Below are positions 1-7,423 of a DNA stretch of 64,000 nt, piece after piece. Under the pieces are notes generated by a model that was not told the DNA's origin, did no database searches, and saw only the letters and a program-made list of their open reading frames with translations. The stretch's first letter is position 1. Each line of letters opens with the position of its first letter. This DNA is from Alphaproteobacteria bacterium (GTDB taxonomy: Bacteria > Pseudomonadota > Alphaproteobacteria > DSM-16000 > Inquilinaceae): the NCBI GenBank assembly GCA_028281925.1, contig JANQIX010000091.1, positions 1 through 64,000 of the forward strand, read 5' to 3'. The translations under genes and the position numbers were made by a program.

Positions 1-38
1 CAAGGTCTTAGGCGGTCTTCGGGGGTCTGATTTCGCGA

Positions 39-115
39 TGGCGTCCCCGGCAGGATTCGAACCTGCGACCCTCAGATTAGGAATCTGATGCTCTATCCTG
101 CTGAGCTACGGGGAC
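39..115 (-). tRNA. tRNA-Arg(CCT), CCA encoded
   Basis: The minus strand folds as a complete cloverleaf. The acceptor stem is GTCCCCG/CGGGGAC, the D stem GCTC/GAGC, the anticodon stem TCAGA/TCTGA with loop TTCCTAA, and the T arm GCAGG-TTCGAAT-CCTGC. The discriminator is G and the 3' CCA is encoded. Anticodon CCT reads the rare Arg codon AGG. Confidence 0.97.
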
Positions 116-125
116 GCGTGGGGCC

Positions 126-154
126 ACCCTAGCGCCGATGGCAGGGCCGCGCAA
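126..154 (-). promoter_or_regulatory. Possible promoter of tRNA-Arg
   Basis: On the minus strand TTGCGC is followed after 17 nt by TAGGGT. The -10 box ends about 10 nt before the mature tRNA 5' end. Spacing and position fit a sigma-70-type promoter, but the hexamers are only partial matches. Confidence 0.35.
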
Positions 155-171
155 TCGGGTGGGGCCTTGGG

Positions 172-1131
172 TCAGCGTGCGGCCAGCGCGATCGTGGCGA
201 TCACCGGGCGGTGGTCGGAGCCGAGCGCGGGGCCTAGGCGGCGGTCGGTAACCTGCAGGTCGGGGCTGACCAGGACATGGTCGATGGGGATGCGCGCCGG
301 CATGGGCAGGCCGGCCGGCCAGGTGCCGAACAGGCTGGGCGTGACGGTGAGGCCCGCGCGGTCCGCCATCGCCTGCAGGCGCGGCGCCCAGGGGGACATG
401 TTGAAGTCGCCCGCCAAGACCGTCGGCATCCGCCGGAGGTTGACGCGGTCGGCCACCCGCTGCACCTCTAAGCCCTGGCGGGCGAAGCCGCCCGGTACCA
501 GGCCGTGGACCAGATGCGTGCCGAGCAGGCGCACGTCGCGCCCCAGCGCCCTGACCGTGACGTCGGCCATCTGGGGGGCGTACGAGCCCGGCCGGCCCAC
601 ATAGGTGTCGCCGAGCGGCAGGCGCGAGAGTACCGCCAGGTTGCACCATCGGATGCCGCTGCAGTCCAGCGTGTAGGGATAGACGTCCGTCAGCGCAGCG
701 AGTGCCCGGAACCATGGGCCGTGGACTTCGTTCAACAGCACGACATCGGCGGCCTGCCGGCGCAAGAAGTCTACGGTCGCGTCATAGTTCCGGTTGCTGC
801 CCAGCACGTTGTAGGTGATGACCCGCAACACGGCCTGGTCTTCCGCGGCCTCGATGGGGGCGGCGTAGGCACTGGCCGTGACGTCGCGCAGGTGGGCACC
901 GGACGCCATCATGACCGCCTGTCCCACCATCGCCAGCACGATCACCAGCGCCGGCCGCCAGCGCCGCATCAGGGCCGTGACCGCCAGCACGGCCGTGGTG
1001 CCCACAGCAACCTGCAGCAGCAGATGGTTGACGATCGCCGCGGTCGCGCTGAACGGCGCCAGGGCTGCGACGACGGTGACACCGGCAACTGAGATGGCGG
1101 CCAGCCATGTCAATCGGCGCCAGAGGGTCAT
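172..1131 (-). CDS. Membrane-anchored endonuclease/exonuclease/phosphatase family protein
   Basis: This 319-residue protein has two or three N-terminal hydrophobic segments (about residues 8-75). A C-terminal EEP (DNase I-like) domain then runs from about residue 103. Family landmarks are the TYNVLG strand, an NEVHG segment carrying the metal-binding Glu, GDFNMSPW, the D-H pair in PIDHV, and the terminal SDHRPV with the catalytic His. The arrangement fits a metal-dependent phosphodiesterase or phosphatase facing the periplasm or membrane. Proteins of this architecture are common in Alphaproteobacteria, and their substrate (nucleic acid, lipid or phosphoinositide) cannot be told from sequence. 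It is transcribed away from the GFA-family gene and ends shortly before the tRNA-Arg promoter region. Confidence 0.85.
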   Translation of the reverse strand: MTLWRRLTWLAAISVAGVTVVAALAPFSATAAIVNHLLLQVAVGTTAVLAVTALMRRWRPALVIVLAMVGQAVMMASGAHLRDVTASAYAAPIEAAEDQAVLRVITYNVLGSNRNYDATVDFLRRQAADVVLLNEVHGPWFRALAALTDVYPYTLDCSGIRWCNLAVLSRLPLGDTYVGRPGSYAPQMADVTVRALGRDVRLLGTHLVHGLVPGGFARQGLEVQRVADRVNLRRMPTVLAGDFNMSPWAPRLQAMADRAGLTVTPSLFGTWPAGLPMPARIPIDHVLVSPDLQVTDRRLGPALGSDHRPVIATIALAAR

Positions 1132-1310
1132 GCAGTCGATCCTTCCCGATGCGGGCCCAAGGCCGAACGGATATCGTCATGCTGCATGCGCGAAGAACGC
1201 GGCGAGACTGCGGCCGCAATGCGCTGTTCGGGTGGTTTCCTATGGCCCGTCATGGGATCATTCCCGCCGACATGCACGACACCTCGCACAAGCGCGTGGA
1301 GATCCAGAAC

Positions 1311-1745
1311 ATGACCGACCAGAGCGCGGCGGGCCAGAGCGCGACCGGCGGCTGCCTGTGCGGCCGCATCCGCTACACCGCCGACGGTCCACCGGCATGG
1401 GTGGCGCATTGCCACTGCGCCACCTGCCGTCACAACGTCGCCAGCCCCGTTGCCACCTTCGTCGGCTACCGGCACGACCAGGTGCGCTTTGAGGCGGGAG
1501 AGCCCGCCATCTACCGGTCGTCCCCGGATGTGGAGCGGGCATTCTGCCCCAATTGCGGCACGCCGCTTTTCTACCGGTCGGAGCGCGATCCCGGCGAGAT
1601 CCACCTGCTGATCGGCACCTTCGATGCGCCAGGGGCGATCGCGCCGCAGTTCCATGTCCATTTCCAAGAGCGGCTGCCCTGGTTCGACACGGCCGACGGC
1701 CTGCCGCGCTATGCCGGGTCGGCTCGCGGGGCCGGCCCGATGTGA
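1311..1745 (+). CDS. GFA family (glutathione-dependent formaldehyde-activating/CENP-V-like) zinc protein
   Basis: This 144-residue protein has the zinc ligands of the GFA fold: GGCLCGRIRY near the N terminus, HCHCATCR in the middle and FCPNCGTPLFY further on. The ATG at 1311 was chosen because GGAG lies at 1298-1301 with 9-nt spacing and the conserved GGCLCG motif follows closely. An in-frame ATG at 1272 would add 13 residues. The family name comes from a glutathione/formaldehyde adduct enzyme, but most members have no proven reaction. The gene stands alone and converges with the DCC-family gene. Confidence 0.85.
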   Translation: MTDQSAAGQSATGGCLCGRIRYTADGPPAWVAHCHCATCRHNVASPVATFVGYRHDQVRFEAGEPAIYRSSPDVERAFCPNCGTPLFYRSERDPGEIHLLIGTFDAPGAIAPQFHVHFQERLPWFDTADGLPRYAGSARGAGPM

Positions 1746-1758
1746 TGCAGGCGCACCG

Positions 1759-2226
1759 TCAGGCGAGGAACCGGGCGCGCCACCGGGCGGGCGGCACCAT
1801 GCACTGGTCGCGCCGCCCGGCCACACGGTAGCGGTTGCGGGCGAGCCGGTCGTAGAGGCGATCGGCCAGCCATTCCGGTGCCAGGCGGCCGGCCCGCGCC
1901 AAGCGCCAGGGCGGGCCCAGACGCTCCAGCACCAGGATGCCGGCATCGGCCTTCACCCGAGGGTTGCCTTCGGCAATGACCAGCATCGTTCCCATATCCT
2001 CCGGGTCCAGGCCGTAATGGCAGTAGAGTGCCTGGCCCAGCGGCGATTGCGCCGTGGCCAGGCGGAACAGGCCGGCCGTGTCGTGCCGCAACACGAAGCG
2101 CGCGAAGCCCGAGCACAGGCCGCACACGCCGTCGAACAGGATCAGCGGCTTTTCGTCCGGGAAGGTCGGCACGTCCGGGTCCGACCGGTAGCTGTAGGGG
2201 GCCGAGGGTATCCGCATGGCTTTCAC
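1759..2226 (-). CDS. DCC family thiol-disulfide oxidoreductase-like protein (DUF393)
   Basis: This 155-residue protein has the family signature FDGVCGLCS (D-G-x-C-x-x-C) at about residues 31-39 followed by the RHD/F-rich segment typical of DUF393. Members are small thioredoxin-like proteins presumed to carry out thiol-disulfide exchange; physiological partners are unknown. The gene begins 38 bp from the start of the GbsR/MarR-type regulator and is transcribed divergently. Its own promoter must therefore overlap or adjoin that regulator's operator, which makes it a possible additional target. Confidence 0.8.
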   Translation of the reverse strand: MKAMRIPSAPYSYRSDPDVPTFPDEKPLILFDGVCGLCSGFARFVLRHDTAGLFRLATAQSPLGQALYCHYGLDPEDMGTMLVIAEGNPRVKADAGILVLERLGPPWRLARAGRLAPEWLADRLYDRLARNRYRVAGRRDQCMVPPARWRARFLA

Positions 2227-2229
2227 ATC

Positions 2230-2258
2230 TTGACAGAGGCACTGAGCAGCTAGATATT
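2230..2258 (+). promoter_or_regulatory. Promoter of the GbsR/MarR-type regulator gene
   Basis: A perfect -35 TTGACA (2230-2235) is followed after 17 nt by GATATT (2253-2258). The -10 box overlaps the left end of the palindromic operator at 2256-2275. Transcription would start at about 2264-2266, essentially at the ATG, so the message is probably leaderless. This agrees with the absence of a Shine-Dalgarno sequence. Confidence 0.65.
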
Positions 2259-2275
2259 TCTGTCATGACAGAAAT
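2256..2275. promoter_or_regulatory. Operator O1: 20-bp perfect palindrome over the start codon
   Basis: The sequence is a perfect palindrome with arms ATTTCTG/CAGAAAT and centre TCATGA, which contains the start codon at 2265. The core TTTCTG-N6-CAGAAA recurs exactly at 2872-2889 and 3692-3709. Its position over the -10 box and start codon is classic for autorepression. Binding by the adjacent regulator is inferred. Confidence 0.75.
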
Positions 2276-2828
2276 TCAAGAACACGATCAGCCTCCCGGC
2301 ATGAGCCCCATCATGGAGCGTACGGTGCTGCATTGGGGCGAGATGGGCAGCCGCTGGGGCGTGAACCGGTCCGTAGGCCAGATCCACGCGCTGCTCTATC
2401 TCACCGGCCGGCCGCTGACGGCGGAGGAGATTGCCGAGACGCTGAGCATGGCGCGGTCCAATGTCAGCACCAGCCTGCGCGAGCTGATGAACTGGAACCT
2501 GGTGCGCCGCGTGCACATGCTGGGCGACCGCCGCGACCATTTCGAGGCCGAGGCGGACCACTGGCAGATGCTGATGACGATCGTCGAAGGCCGCAAGCTG
2601 CGCGAGATCGACCCGACCTTGAGCCTTCTGCGCACCTGCATGCTGGAAGCGGAAGAAGACAAGCGGCTGGATGCGACGTCGAAAGAGCGCATTGCCTCCA
2701 TGCTGGAGTTTCTGGAGACGCTGGCAAATTGGTACGACGATGTCCGGCGGCTGCCGAAGGGGACCCTGTTGTCGTTGATGAAGCTGGGGTCCAAGATCGG
2801 CCGCTTCGTCGGCAAGGCCAAGAAGTGA
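2265..2828 (+). CDS. GbsR/MarR-family transcriptional regulator
   Basis: This 187-residue winged-helix protein is of the GbsR type (COG1510). Landmarks are LHWGEMGSRWGVNR, the IHALLYL helix, the recognition region AEEIAETLSMARSNVSTSLREL, and GDRRDHFEAE in the wing, followed by a helical C-terminal dimerisation half. The start at 2265 lies inside the O1 palindrome and has no Shine-Dalgarno; a second in-frame ATG at 2301 (residue 13) is the alternative. Three identical-core operators in 1.5 kb, one over its own promoter and one before each DUF4166 gene, point to it as the local repressor. Family members respond to small effectors; none can be named here. Confidence 0.85.
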   Translation: MTEIQEHDQPPGMSPIMERTVLHWGEMGSRWGVNRSVGQIHALLYLTGRPLTAEEIAETLSMARSNVSTSLRELMNWNLVRRVHMLGDRRDHFEAEADHWQMLMTIVEGRKLREIDPTLSLLRTCMLEAEEDKRLDATSKERIASMLEFLETLANWYDDVRRLPKGTLLSLMKLGSKIGRFVGKAKK

Positions 2829-2871
2829 GGTGGCACGATGGGCAGAGCGGCGCCATTTTTGTGCTCAGATC

Positions 2872-2889
2872 TTTCTGTTTATTCAGAAA
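2872..2889. promoter_or_regulatory. Operator O2 upstream of the first DUF4166 gene
   Basis: TTTCTG-TTTATT-CAGAAA has exactly the arms and 6-nt spacing of O1. It lies between the regulator's stop and the DUF4166 start at 2920, with a strong AGGGGGAG ribosome site at 2907-2914. Flanks match those of O3: GTGC starts 11 nt before the left arm and CTGACTGA starts 4 nt after the right arm, as in O3. Confidence 0.7.
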
Positions 2890-2919
2890 TATCTGACTGA
2901 GTGATTAGGGGGAGATCTT

Positions 2920-3720
2920 ATGCCCAATCCAGTGGCGGTACCCGGCATGCCTGACCAAATCCACGACCTGGGCGCGGCCGATGCCATTCGGCACGGTGCG
3001 GTGACCGGCCTCTTGTCCGGGCATCTCGGCTTCGGTGGCTGGCTGCGTCTGCATCCGGCGGCGCGGGCCCACTGGGCACAGGTGGATCGGGCGGCGCAGG
3101 AACTGCGGGGACGGATCAGCGGGCATGCGACCCTGGTCGGCCGCCTAGTCGCCTTGCTGGCCCGGGTTGCCGGGTGCCCGTTCGGGCCGGTGAACCGCGA
3201 GGACGTTCCCGTCTCGGTTCGCCTCTGGCTGGGGGCCGATGGCGTCAAGCTGTACTGGCAGCGCCGCTATGACATCCCGCGCCGCGCGCCCCTGTTCGTG
3301 CGCTCCACCATGTCCACCCTGCCGGATGGGCGGCTGGCGGAGGTCTTTCCGAGCGGCCTCGGCGTCACGCTGCGGTTGGAGGAGATCGACGGGCGTCTCA
3401 GCTTCACCAGCACCGGGTTCGTGTGGCGGACCGCGCGTCGCCTTCTGTCCGTTCCCCATTGGCTTGGGCCTGGCCGGCTGTCGGTGGTGGAAGGCTGCGG
3501 TACCGGTGGCGCGCATAGCGTCTCCCTGACGCTGACCCATCCCTGGTTCGGCACGATCTATCGGCTGAGCGGCACCTATCGGGCGGTCGTGGACGCGACG
3601 CTGCAGCCGGACACGGTCAATGTCGGGCCGCCGCCGGCGACAACGCGTGAAGATCATGCGAACGGCGATTCCGCTCTTTTGTGCCCATCAGTTTCTGTTT
3701 CTACAGAAAGTCCTGACTGA
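2920..3720 (+). CDS. DUF4166 domain protein, copy A
   Basis: This 266-residue protein has a DUF4166 body at about residues 30-225. It shares with the next gene the pattern [H/L]HP..R near the start, an F-x-S-T-G-[F/Y]-V strand, and the terminal HPWFG followed by a hydrophilic strand. DUF4166 proteins are commonly encoded beside TIGR01777-type epimerases, as here; the biochemical role is unknown. The C-terminal 15 or so residues are encoded by the promoter/operator module (O3) of copy B, so the natural stop of copy A seems displaced into regulatory DNA. Its TGA shares one base with the ATG of copy B. Confidence 0.75.
   Translation: MPNPVAVPGMPDQIHDLGAADAIRHGAVTGLLSGHLGFGGWLRLHPAARAHWAQVDRAAQELRGRISGHATLVGRLVALLARVAGCPFGPVNREDVPVSVRLWLGADGVKLYWQRRYDIPRRAPLFVRSTMSTLPDGRLAEVFPSGLGVTLRLEEIDGRLSFTSTGFVWRTARRLLSVPHWLGPGRLSVVEGCGTGGAHSVSLTLTHPWFGTIYRLSGTYRAVVDATLQPDTVNVGPPPATTREDHANGDSALLCPSVSVSTESPD
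3692..3709. promoter_or_regulatory. Operator O3 upstream of the second DUF4166 gene
   Basis: TTTCTG-TTTCTA-CAGAAA matches O1 and O2 in arms and spacing and ends 10 nt before the ATG at 3720. It lies inside the reading frame of the preceding gene. TTTTGTGC-CA upstream and CTGACTGA downstream match O2 at the same offsets, so the whole promoter module appears duplicated together with the gene. Confidence 0.7.
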
Positions 3721-4397
3721 TGAGTGCGGTCGCGGATATCGACACTCTGCCGACGGCCGATGCCATCTTGCCGGCGGGCGGGTGCCGGTCCGCCAGTCCG
3801 CCGGCGCTTGCCCGCCTCTTGGGGCCTGCTGCCTGGGCCCGGCTGCATCCGCAGGTGCGTGCCCGCATTGCGACTCAGGACGACGGCCGGCAAAGGCAGG
3901 TCTATCGCGGCGCCGTGCAGATCCGGGTGAAGGCAATCGGCTGGCTGTTCGTCCAGCTTTCCCGTCTGGTCGGGGCGGGGTTCGCCCCGGCACAAAGCCG
4001 CAATCTTATGCTGACCGCGCGCGTCGGCCATTCGGCAGAGCTGGGCGGTGTTGTCTGGGAGCGGACGTATCACCGGTCTGGGCGGCAGGTCATGGCGGTG
4101 CGGTCGTGCAAGATCCGGCAGCCCGACGGCCGGCTGGAGGAGCACATGGACCGCGGCATGATCCTGCTCCTGGACGTCCAAGAGCGGGCCGGCGGCCTTC
4201 TGTTCCGCAGCACCGGCTATGTCCAGCGGCTCTGGCGCTGGCGGGTACCGGTGCCGGCCGTGCTGACGCCGGGGCGGCTCGACCTCACCCACCACCAGCA
4301 ACCGGACGGGCGCTTCCGCGTCGTCCTCAGCCTCCACCACCCCTGGTTCGGCGAGATCTTTCGCCAGGACGGGGCCTTCGAGGAGATCGAGACATGA
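3720..4397 (+). CDS. DUF4166 domain protein, copy B
   Basis: This 225-residue paralogue of the preceding gene has RLHPQVRARI near the N terminus, FRSTGYVQRLWRW in the middle and LHHPWFGEIF at the C terminus. Copy A has the matching LHPAARAHW, FTSTGFVWRTARR and THPWFGTIY. The start overlaps the stop of copy A by one base, and its own stop overlaps the epimerase ATG by four bases (ATGA), so it is translationally coupled downstream. Operator O3 gives it an independent regulated promoter. Function is unknown; co-occurrence with the epimerase suggests a shared substrate or complex. Confidence 0.75.
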   Translation: MSAVADIDTLPTADAILPAGGCRSASPPALARLLGPAAWARLHPQVRARIATQDDGRQRQVYRGAVQIRVKAIGWLFVQLSRLVGAGFAPAQSRNLMLTARVGHSAELGGVVWERTYHRSGRQVMAVRSCKIRQPDGRLEEHMDRGMILLLDVQERAGGLLFRSTGYVQRLWRWRVPVPAVLTPGRLDLTHHQQPDGRFRVVLSLHHPWFGEIFRQDGAFEEIET

Positions 4398-5893
4398 CGG
4401 CCGTGTTCTCTCTCGTCATCGTCCAGGCGCTCTTGGGCGCCTTCGACATCCTGTTCCACCACGAGGGGACCGAGCGGCTGCCGTGGCGGCCCGGTGCCGG
4501 GCGCGAACTGGCGCTGCACGCCGCCCGCAACCTGCTCTATGCCGTCGTCTTCGTCTCGCTGGGCTGGGTTGCCTGGCATGGCCTGCTGGCCTGGGCCTTC
4601 GCCGCGCTGATCCTGACCGAGATCGTGATCACCCTCTGGGACTTCGTGGAGGAGGATCGGACGCGCCGACTGCCGCCAGGCGAGCGGGTGTTGCACGGCG
4701 TGCTGGCTATCAACTATGGCGCCTTCCTGACCGTGTTCGCCCCCCATCTGATGGACTGGGCCGCCCAACCGACCGGGGTCGCGGCGCAGTATCACGGGGT
4801 CTTCAGCTGGGTGATGGCAGTGTTCGCGCTGGGCGTCGTGCCGTTCGGGGTGCGCGATCTTCTGGCATCGCGTCGGGCGCGACGGCTGACCACGCCGGCC
4901 GCGGCACCGCTGGCCGCAGCCCTGCCGCCACGGCAGCGGGTGCTGGTCACCGGTGCCACCGGCTTCATCGGCCGGCGGCTGGTTGAGGCCCTGGTCGGGG
5001 CCGGGCACCACGTCACCGCGCTGACGCGCGATCCGCGCAAGGCGGAGACTCTGGCCCAGCCGGTCACGGTCGTCACCGATCTGGACCACATTCCCGACCA
5101 CACCGTGTTCGACGCGATCGTGAACCTGGCCGGCGAAAGCGTGGTTGCCGGTCGCTGGACGCCGGCGCGCCGCGACAGCATTCAGCGTTCGCGCCTCGCC
5201 ACCACCGCGGCGCTGGTCAACCTGATCGGCCGGCTGGAACATCGGCCGGCGGTGCTGGTGAGCGGATCGGCCATCGGCTTCTACGGCCATGGCGGGGAGC
5301 GCAAGCTGGACGAAGCGGCAACACCACGCCCCGGCTTCACCCACGACCTCTGTGCCGCGTGGGAAGCCGAAGCCGCGCGGGCCGGCGATCACGGCGTTCG
5401 CGTCGCCGCCCTGCGCATCGGCCTGGTGCTGGACCGCGACGGTGGCGCTCTCGGCGGCATGCTGTTGGCGTTCGAGTTCGGCCTGGGTGGCCCGATCGGC
5501 AGCGGCCGGCAGTGGATGTCGTGGATCCATCGCGACGATCTGGTCCGCGCCATCTGCCATGCCATCGCCGCACCGGATCTGCAGGGCCCAGTGAACGCCG
5601 TCACGACGGATCCCATCCGCAATGCCGACTTCGCCTGCCTGCTCGCCAAGGCCCTCGGGCGGCCCGCGGCCTTGCGCCTGCCAGCCGTCATCGTCCGCGC
5701 GGGCTTGGGCCAGATGGGCGAAGAGCTATTGCTGGCGAGCCAGCGCGTGGTGCCCACGAAGCTGTCGGAGACCGGCTTCGTCTGCCGCTATCCGCGGATC
5801 GAGACGGCGCTGGCGGCAATCACGGGGGCCCCCCGGATCGCCACTGCCCCGCAGGCCAGCCCGTCGGCCATGAAGTCGGAGACTCACCCGTGA
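4394..5893 (+). CDS. TIGR01777-type SDR epimerase with N-terminal membrane domain
   Basis: This 499-residue protein has four or so hydrophobic helices in residues 1-160. An extended SDR domain follows with the NAD(P) motif VTGATGFIGRRLVEAL at about residue 182, NLAGESVVAGRWT, SGSAIGFYGHGGER (Ser/Tyr region) and a DUF1731-like C terminus rich in GLGQMGEELLLASQRVVPTKL. This is the COG1090 group often mislabelled as SulA; the true substrate is unknown. The ATG was chosen because it forms an ATGA overlap with the DUF4166 gene. It converges with the TetR gene. The membrane domain suggests the reaction occurs at the inner membrane. Confidence 0.85.
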   Translation: MTAVFSLVIVQALLGAFDILFHHEGTERLPWRPGAGRELALHAARNLLYAVVFVSLGWVAWHGLLAWAFAALILTEIVITLWDFVEEDRTRRLPPGERVLHGVLAINYGAFLTVFAPHLMDWAAQPTGVAAQYHGVFSWVMAVFALGVVPFGVRDLLASRRARRLTTPAAAPLAAALPPRQRVLVTGATGFIGRRLVEALVGAGHHVTALTRDPRKAETLAQPVTVVTDLDHIPDHTVFDAIVNLAGESVVAGRWTPARRDSIQRSRLATTAALVNLIGRLEHRPAVLVSGSAIGFYGHGGERKLDEAATPRPGFTHDLCAAWEAEAARAGDHGVRVAALRIGLVLDRDGGALGGMLLAFEFGLGGPIGSGRQWMSWIHRDDLVRAICHAIAAPDLQGPVNAVTTDPIRNADFACLLAKALGRPAALRLPAVIVRAGLGQMGEELLLASQRVVPTKLSETGFVCRYPRIETALAAITGAPRIATAPQASPSAMKSETHP

Positions 5894-5907
5894 AAGCGGC
5901 CGGGCGA

Positions 5908-6546
5908 TCAGGCAGTGCCCTCGATCGTGTCCCGTGCTCCGGAGGATGCGTCGTCCGTCGGGCGGTGCCGGGCAAGCGCGCCAAGCATGCCCTGCACCGC
6001 CTGGCGGGCCATCGCGGCGTTGCCCTGGCCGCGGTTCAGCACGGCGATGCCGCGGGTCATCGCGACCATCATGGCGGCAAGTGCCGGAATGTCGGCACTT
6101 GGGTCCAGCTCACCGTCTTCGACCGCCTGGGCGCAGCGCCGTTCCAGATCCGACCGCAGACGGTCGACGGCATCCGACAAGAGGCTGGCCGCCGGGCAGT
6201 CCGCACTGCCCACTTCCATGGACGCCATGGTCACCAGGCAGCCATTGGGCAGGGCCGGATCTTCGAACCGCTGCAGCAGGCCCTCGAAGAAGCGTTCGAC
6301 CGCCGTCTCGAACCGCGGATGGGCCAGCTCTTCGCGCAACGAACCGCCGTGGCGCCGCTGGAAACGATCGAGACAGCGGGCAAACAGCGCGTCCTTGCTC
6401 TGATACGCGTTGTAAAGGCTCGACTTGCCAAGCCCGGTCGCAGCCTCAAGGTCGGCCAGCGACGTTGCCTCATAGCCTTTCAGCCAGAACATCGTCATCG
6501 CCGCGTCCAGCGCCCGGTCTTCGTCGAACTGCTTGCGTCCCGCCAT
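5908..6546 (-). CDS. TetR/AcrR family transcriptional regulator
   Basis: This 212-residue protein has an N-terminal TetR helix-turn-helix (ALDAAMTMFWLKGYEATSL, LADLEAATGLGKSSLYNAY) at about residues 12-55. A helical ligand domain follows containing an N-G-C-L motif after the dimer helices, as in the COG1309 AefR/YcdC-like subgroup. It diverges from the carboxymuconolactone-decarboxylase-like gene; a perfect 8-bp inverted repeat lies between the two starts, so both genes are likely under its control. Confidence 0.88.
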   Translation of the reverse strand: MAGRKQFDEDRALDAAMTMFWLKGYEATSLADLEAATGLGKSSLYNAYQSKDALFARCLDRFQRRHGGSLREELAHPRFETAVERFFEGLLQRFEDPALPNGCLVTMASMEVGSADCPAASLLSDAVDRLRSDLERRCAQAVEDGELDPSADIPALAAMMVAMTRGIAVLNRGQGNAAMARQAVQGMLGALARHRPTDDASSGARDTIEGTA

Positions 6547-6579
6547 TGTCCGCTCATCGCACCCTTGTGATCAGGCGAT

Positions 6580-6610
6580 ATCTTGTATCTTGATCCGGTC
6601 AGTACAAGAT
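6580..6610. promoter_or_regulatory. Inverted repeat, likely TetR operator
   Basis: ATCTTGTA (6580-6587) and TACAAGAT (6603-6610) are perfect inverted arms separated by 15 nt, in the 100-bp divergent region between the TetR gene and the CMD gene. Size and symmetry fit a TetR-family dimer site. Binding is inferred. Confidence 0.6.
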
Positions 6611-6646
6611 TTGCCGCCAGACATCCTAACGCAAGGAGATCCGGTG

Positions 6647-7213
6647 ATGTCCGGCTTTCAGATCCATTCCCTCGACACCGCGCCCGAAGACGCCAAGGGC
6701 GTCCTGGCAAAGACCAAGGCCAAATACGGGTTCGTCCCGAACCTGATCGGCGGTCTGGCCGAAGCGCCGGCGGCCGCCGAGGCCTATCTGGCCGTGGGCG
6801 ACGCGTTCGCCAACTCGTCCTTCACACCCACCGAGCGTCACGTCGTCTGGTTCACGATCAATGCGATCCATGGCTGCGACTACTGCATGGCTGCCCATAC
6901 CGGCATCGCCAAGAGTGAACGCATCGCCGAAGACGTGATCGAGACGGCACGCACGGGCGGCGACTATTCCGACCCAAGGCTGCAGGCCTTGAAAGTGTTC
7001 ACCACGAAGATGGTGCTCGATCGTGGCTGGGTGAAGCCCGACGAGATCGAGGCCTTCCTGGCCGCCGGGTTCACGCGCCGCAATGTGCTTGAGGTGATCC
7101 TCGGCATCTCGCACAAGGTGCTGTCGAATTACACCAACCACGTTGTCGGGACACCGGTCGACAGGCCGTTTGCCGCTTTCGAATGGGCGCCGCCGGCGGC
7201 CGCGGCGGAGTAA
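6647..7213 (+). CDS. Carboxymuconolactone decarboxylase / AhpD-like protein
   Basis: This 188-residue protein has the CMD/AhpD signature HGCDYCMAAHTGIAK (C-x-x-C-x3-H) at about residues 76-90, the redox-active centre of alkylhydroperoxidase-like members. KAKYGFVPNL near the N terminus and the SNYTNHVVGTPVD tail resemble the peroxidase-related subgroup. The start is preceded by AAGGAG at 6633-6638. A role in peroxide or electrophile defence, derepressed through the divergent TetR protein, is the simplest reading; a decarboxylase activity is not supported because no aromatic pathway genes are nearby. Confidence 0.82.
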   Translation: MSGFQIHSLDTAPEDAKGVLAKTKAKYGFVPNLIGGLAEAPAAAEAYLAVGDAFANSSFTPTERHVVWFTINAIHGCDYCMAAHTGIAKSERIAEDVIETARTGGDYSDPRLQALKVFTTKMVLDRGWVKPDEIEAFLAAGFTRRNVLEVILGISHKVLSNYTNHVVGTPVDRPFAAFEWAPPAAAAE

Positions 7214-7262
7214 CCCGCGACACCTCCTCAGCGTCAGACAGATCCGAAGAGACAGCTTGGCG

Positions 7263-7292
7263 CATCGTCCTGGGCCTCGGCCCGGGACGATG
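7263..7292 (+). terminator. Long hairpin after the CMD-like gene
   Basis: CATCGTCC and GGACGATG form an 8-bp outer stem, and GGGCC/GGCCC continues it inward after a T-G wobble. No T-run follows, so it may be a Rho-assisted terminator or an mRNA-stabilising hairpin, 50 nt after the CMD stop and before the DoxX-NDH gene. Confidence 0.35.
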
Positions 7293-7423
7293 TGGTCGAT
7301 GCCGGGCGAAACGGGCACTCTTCTCCGGCGCGGCCGGTGTTGCGACAGTCCGTGCAGGGACCGGGCGGCGGGAGCAACCGGCTCAGGTCCTAATGCGTGC
7401 CGGCGTTCTGAAGGAGACGTCTG

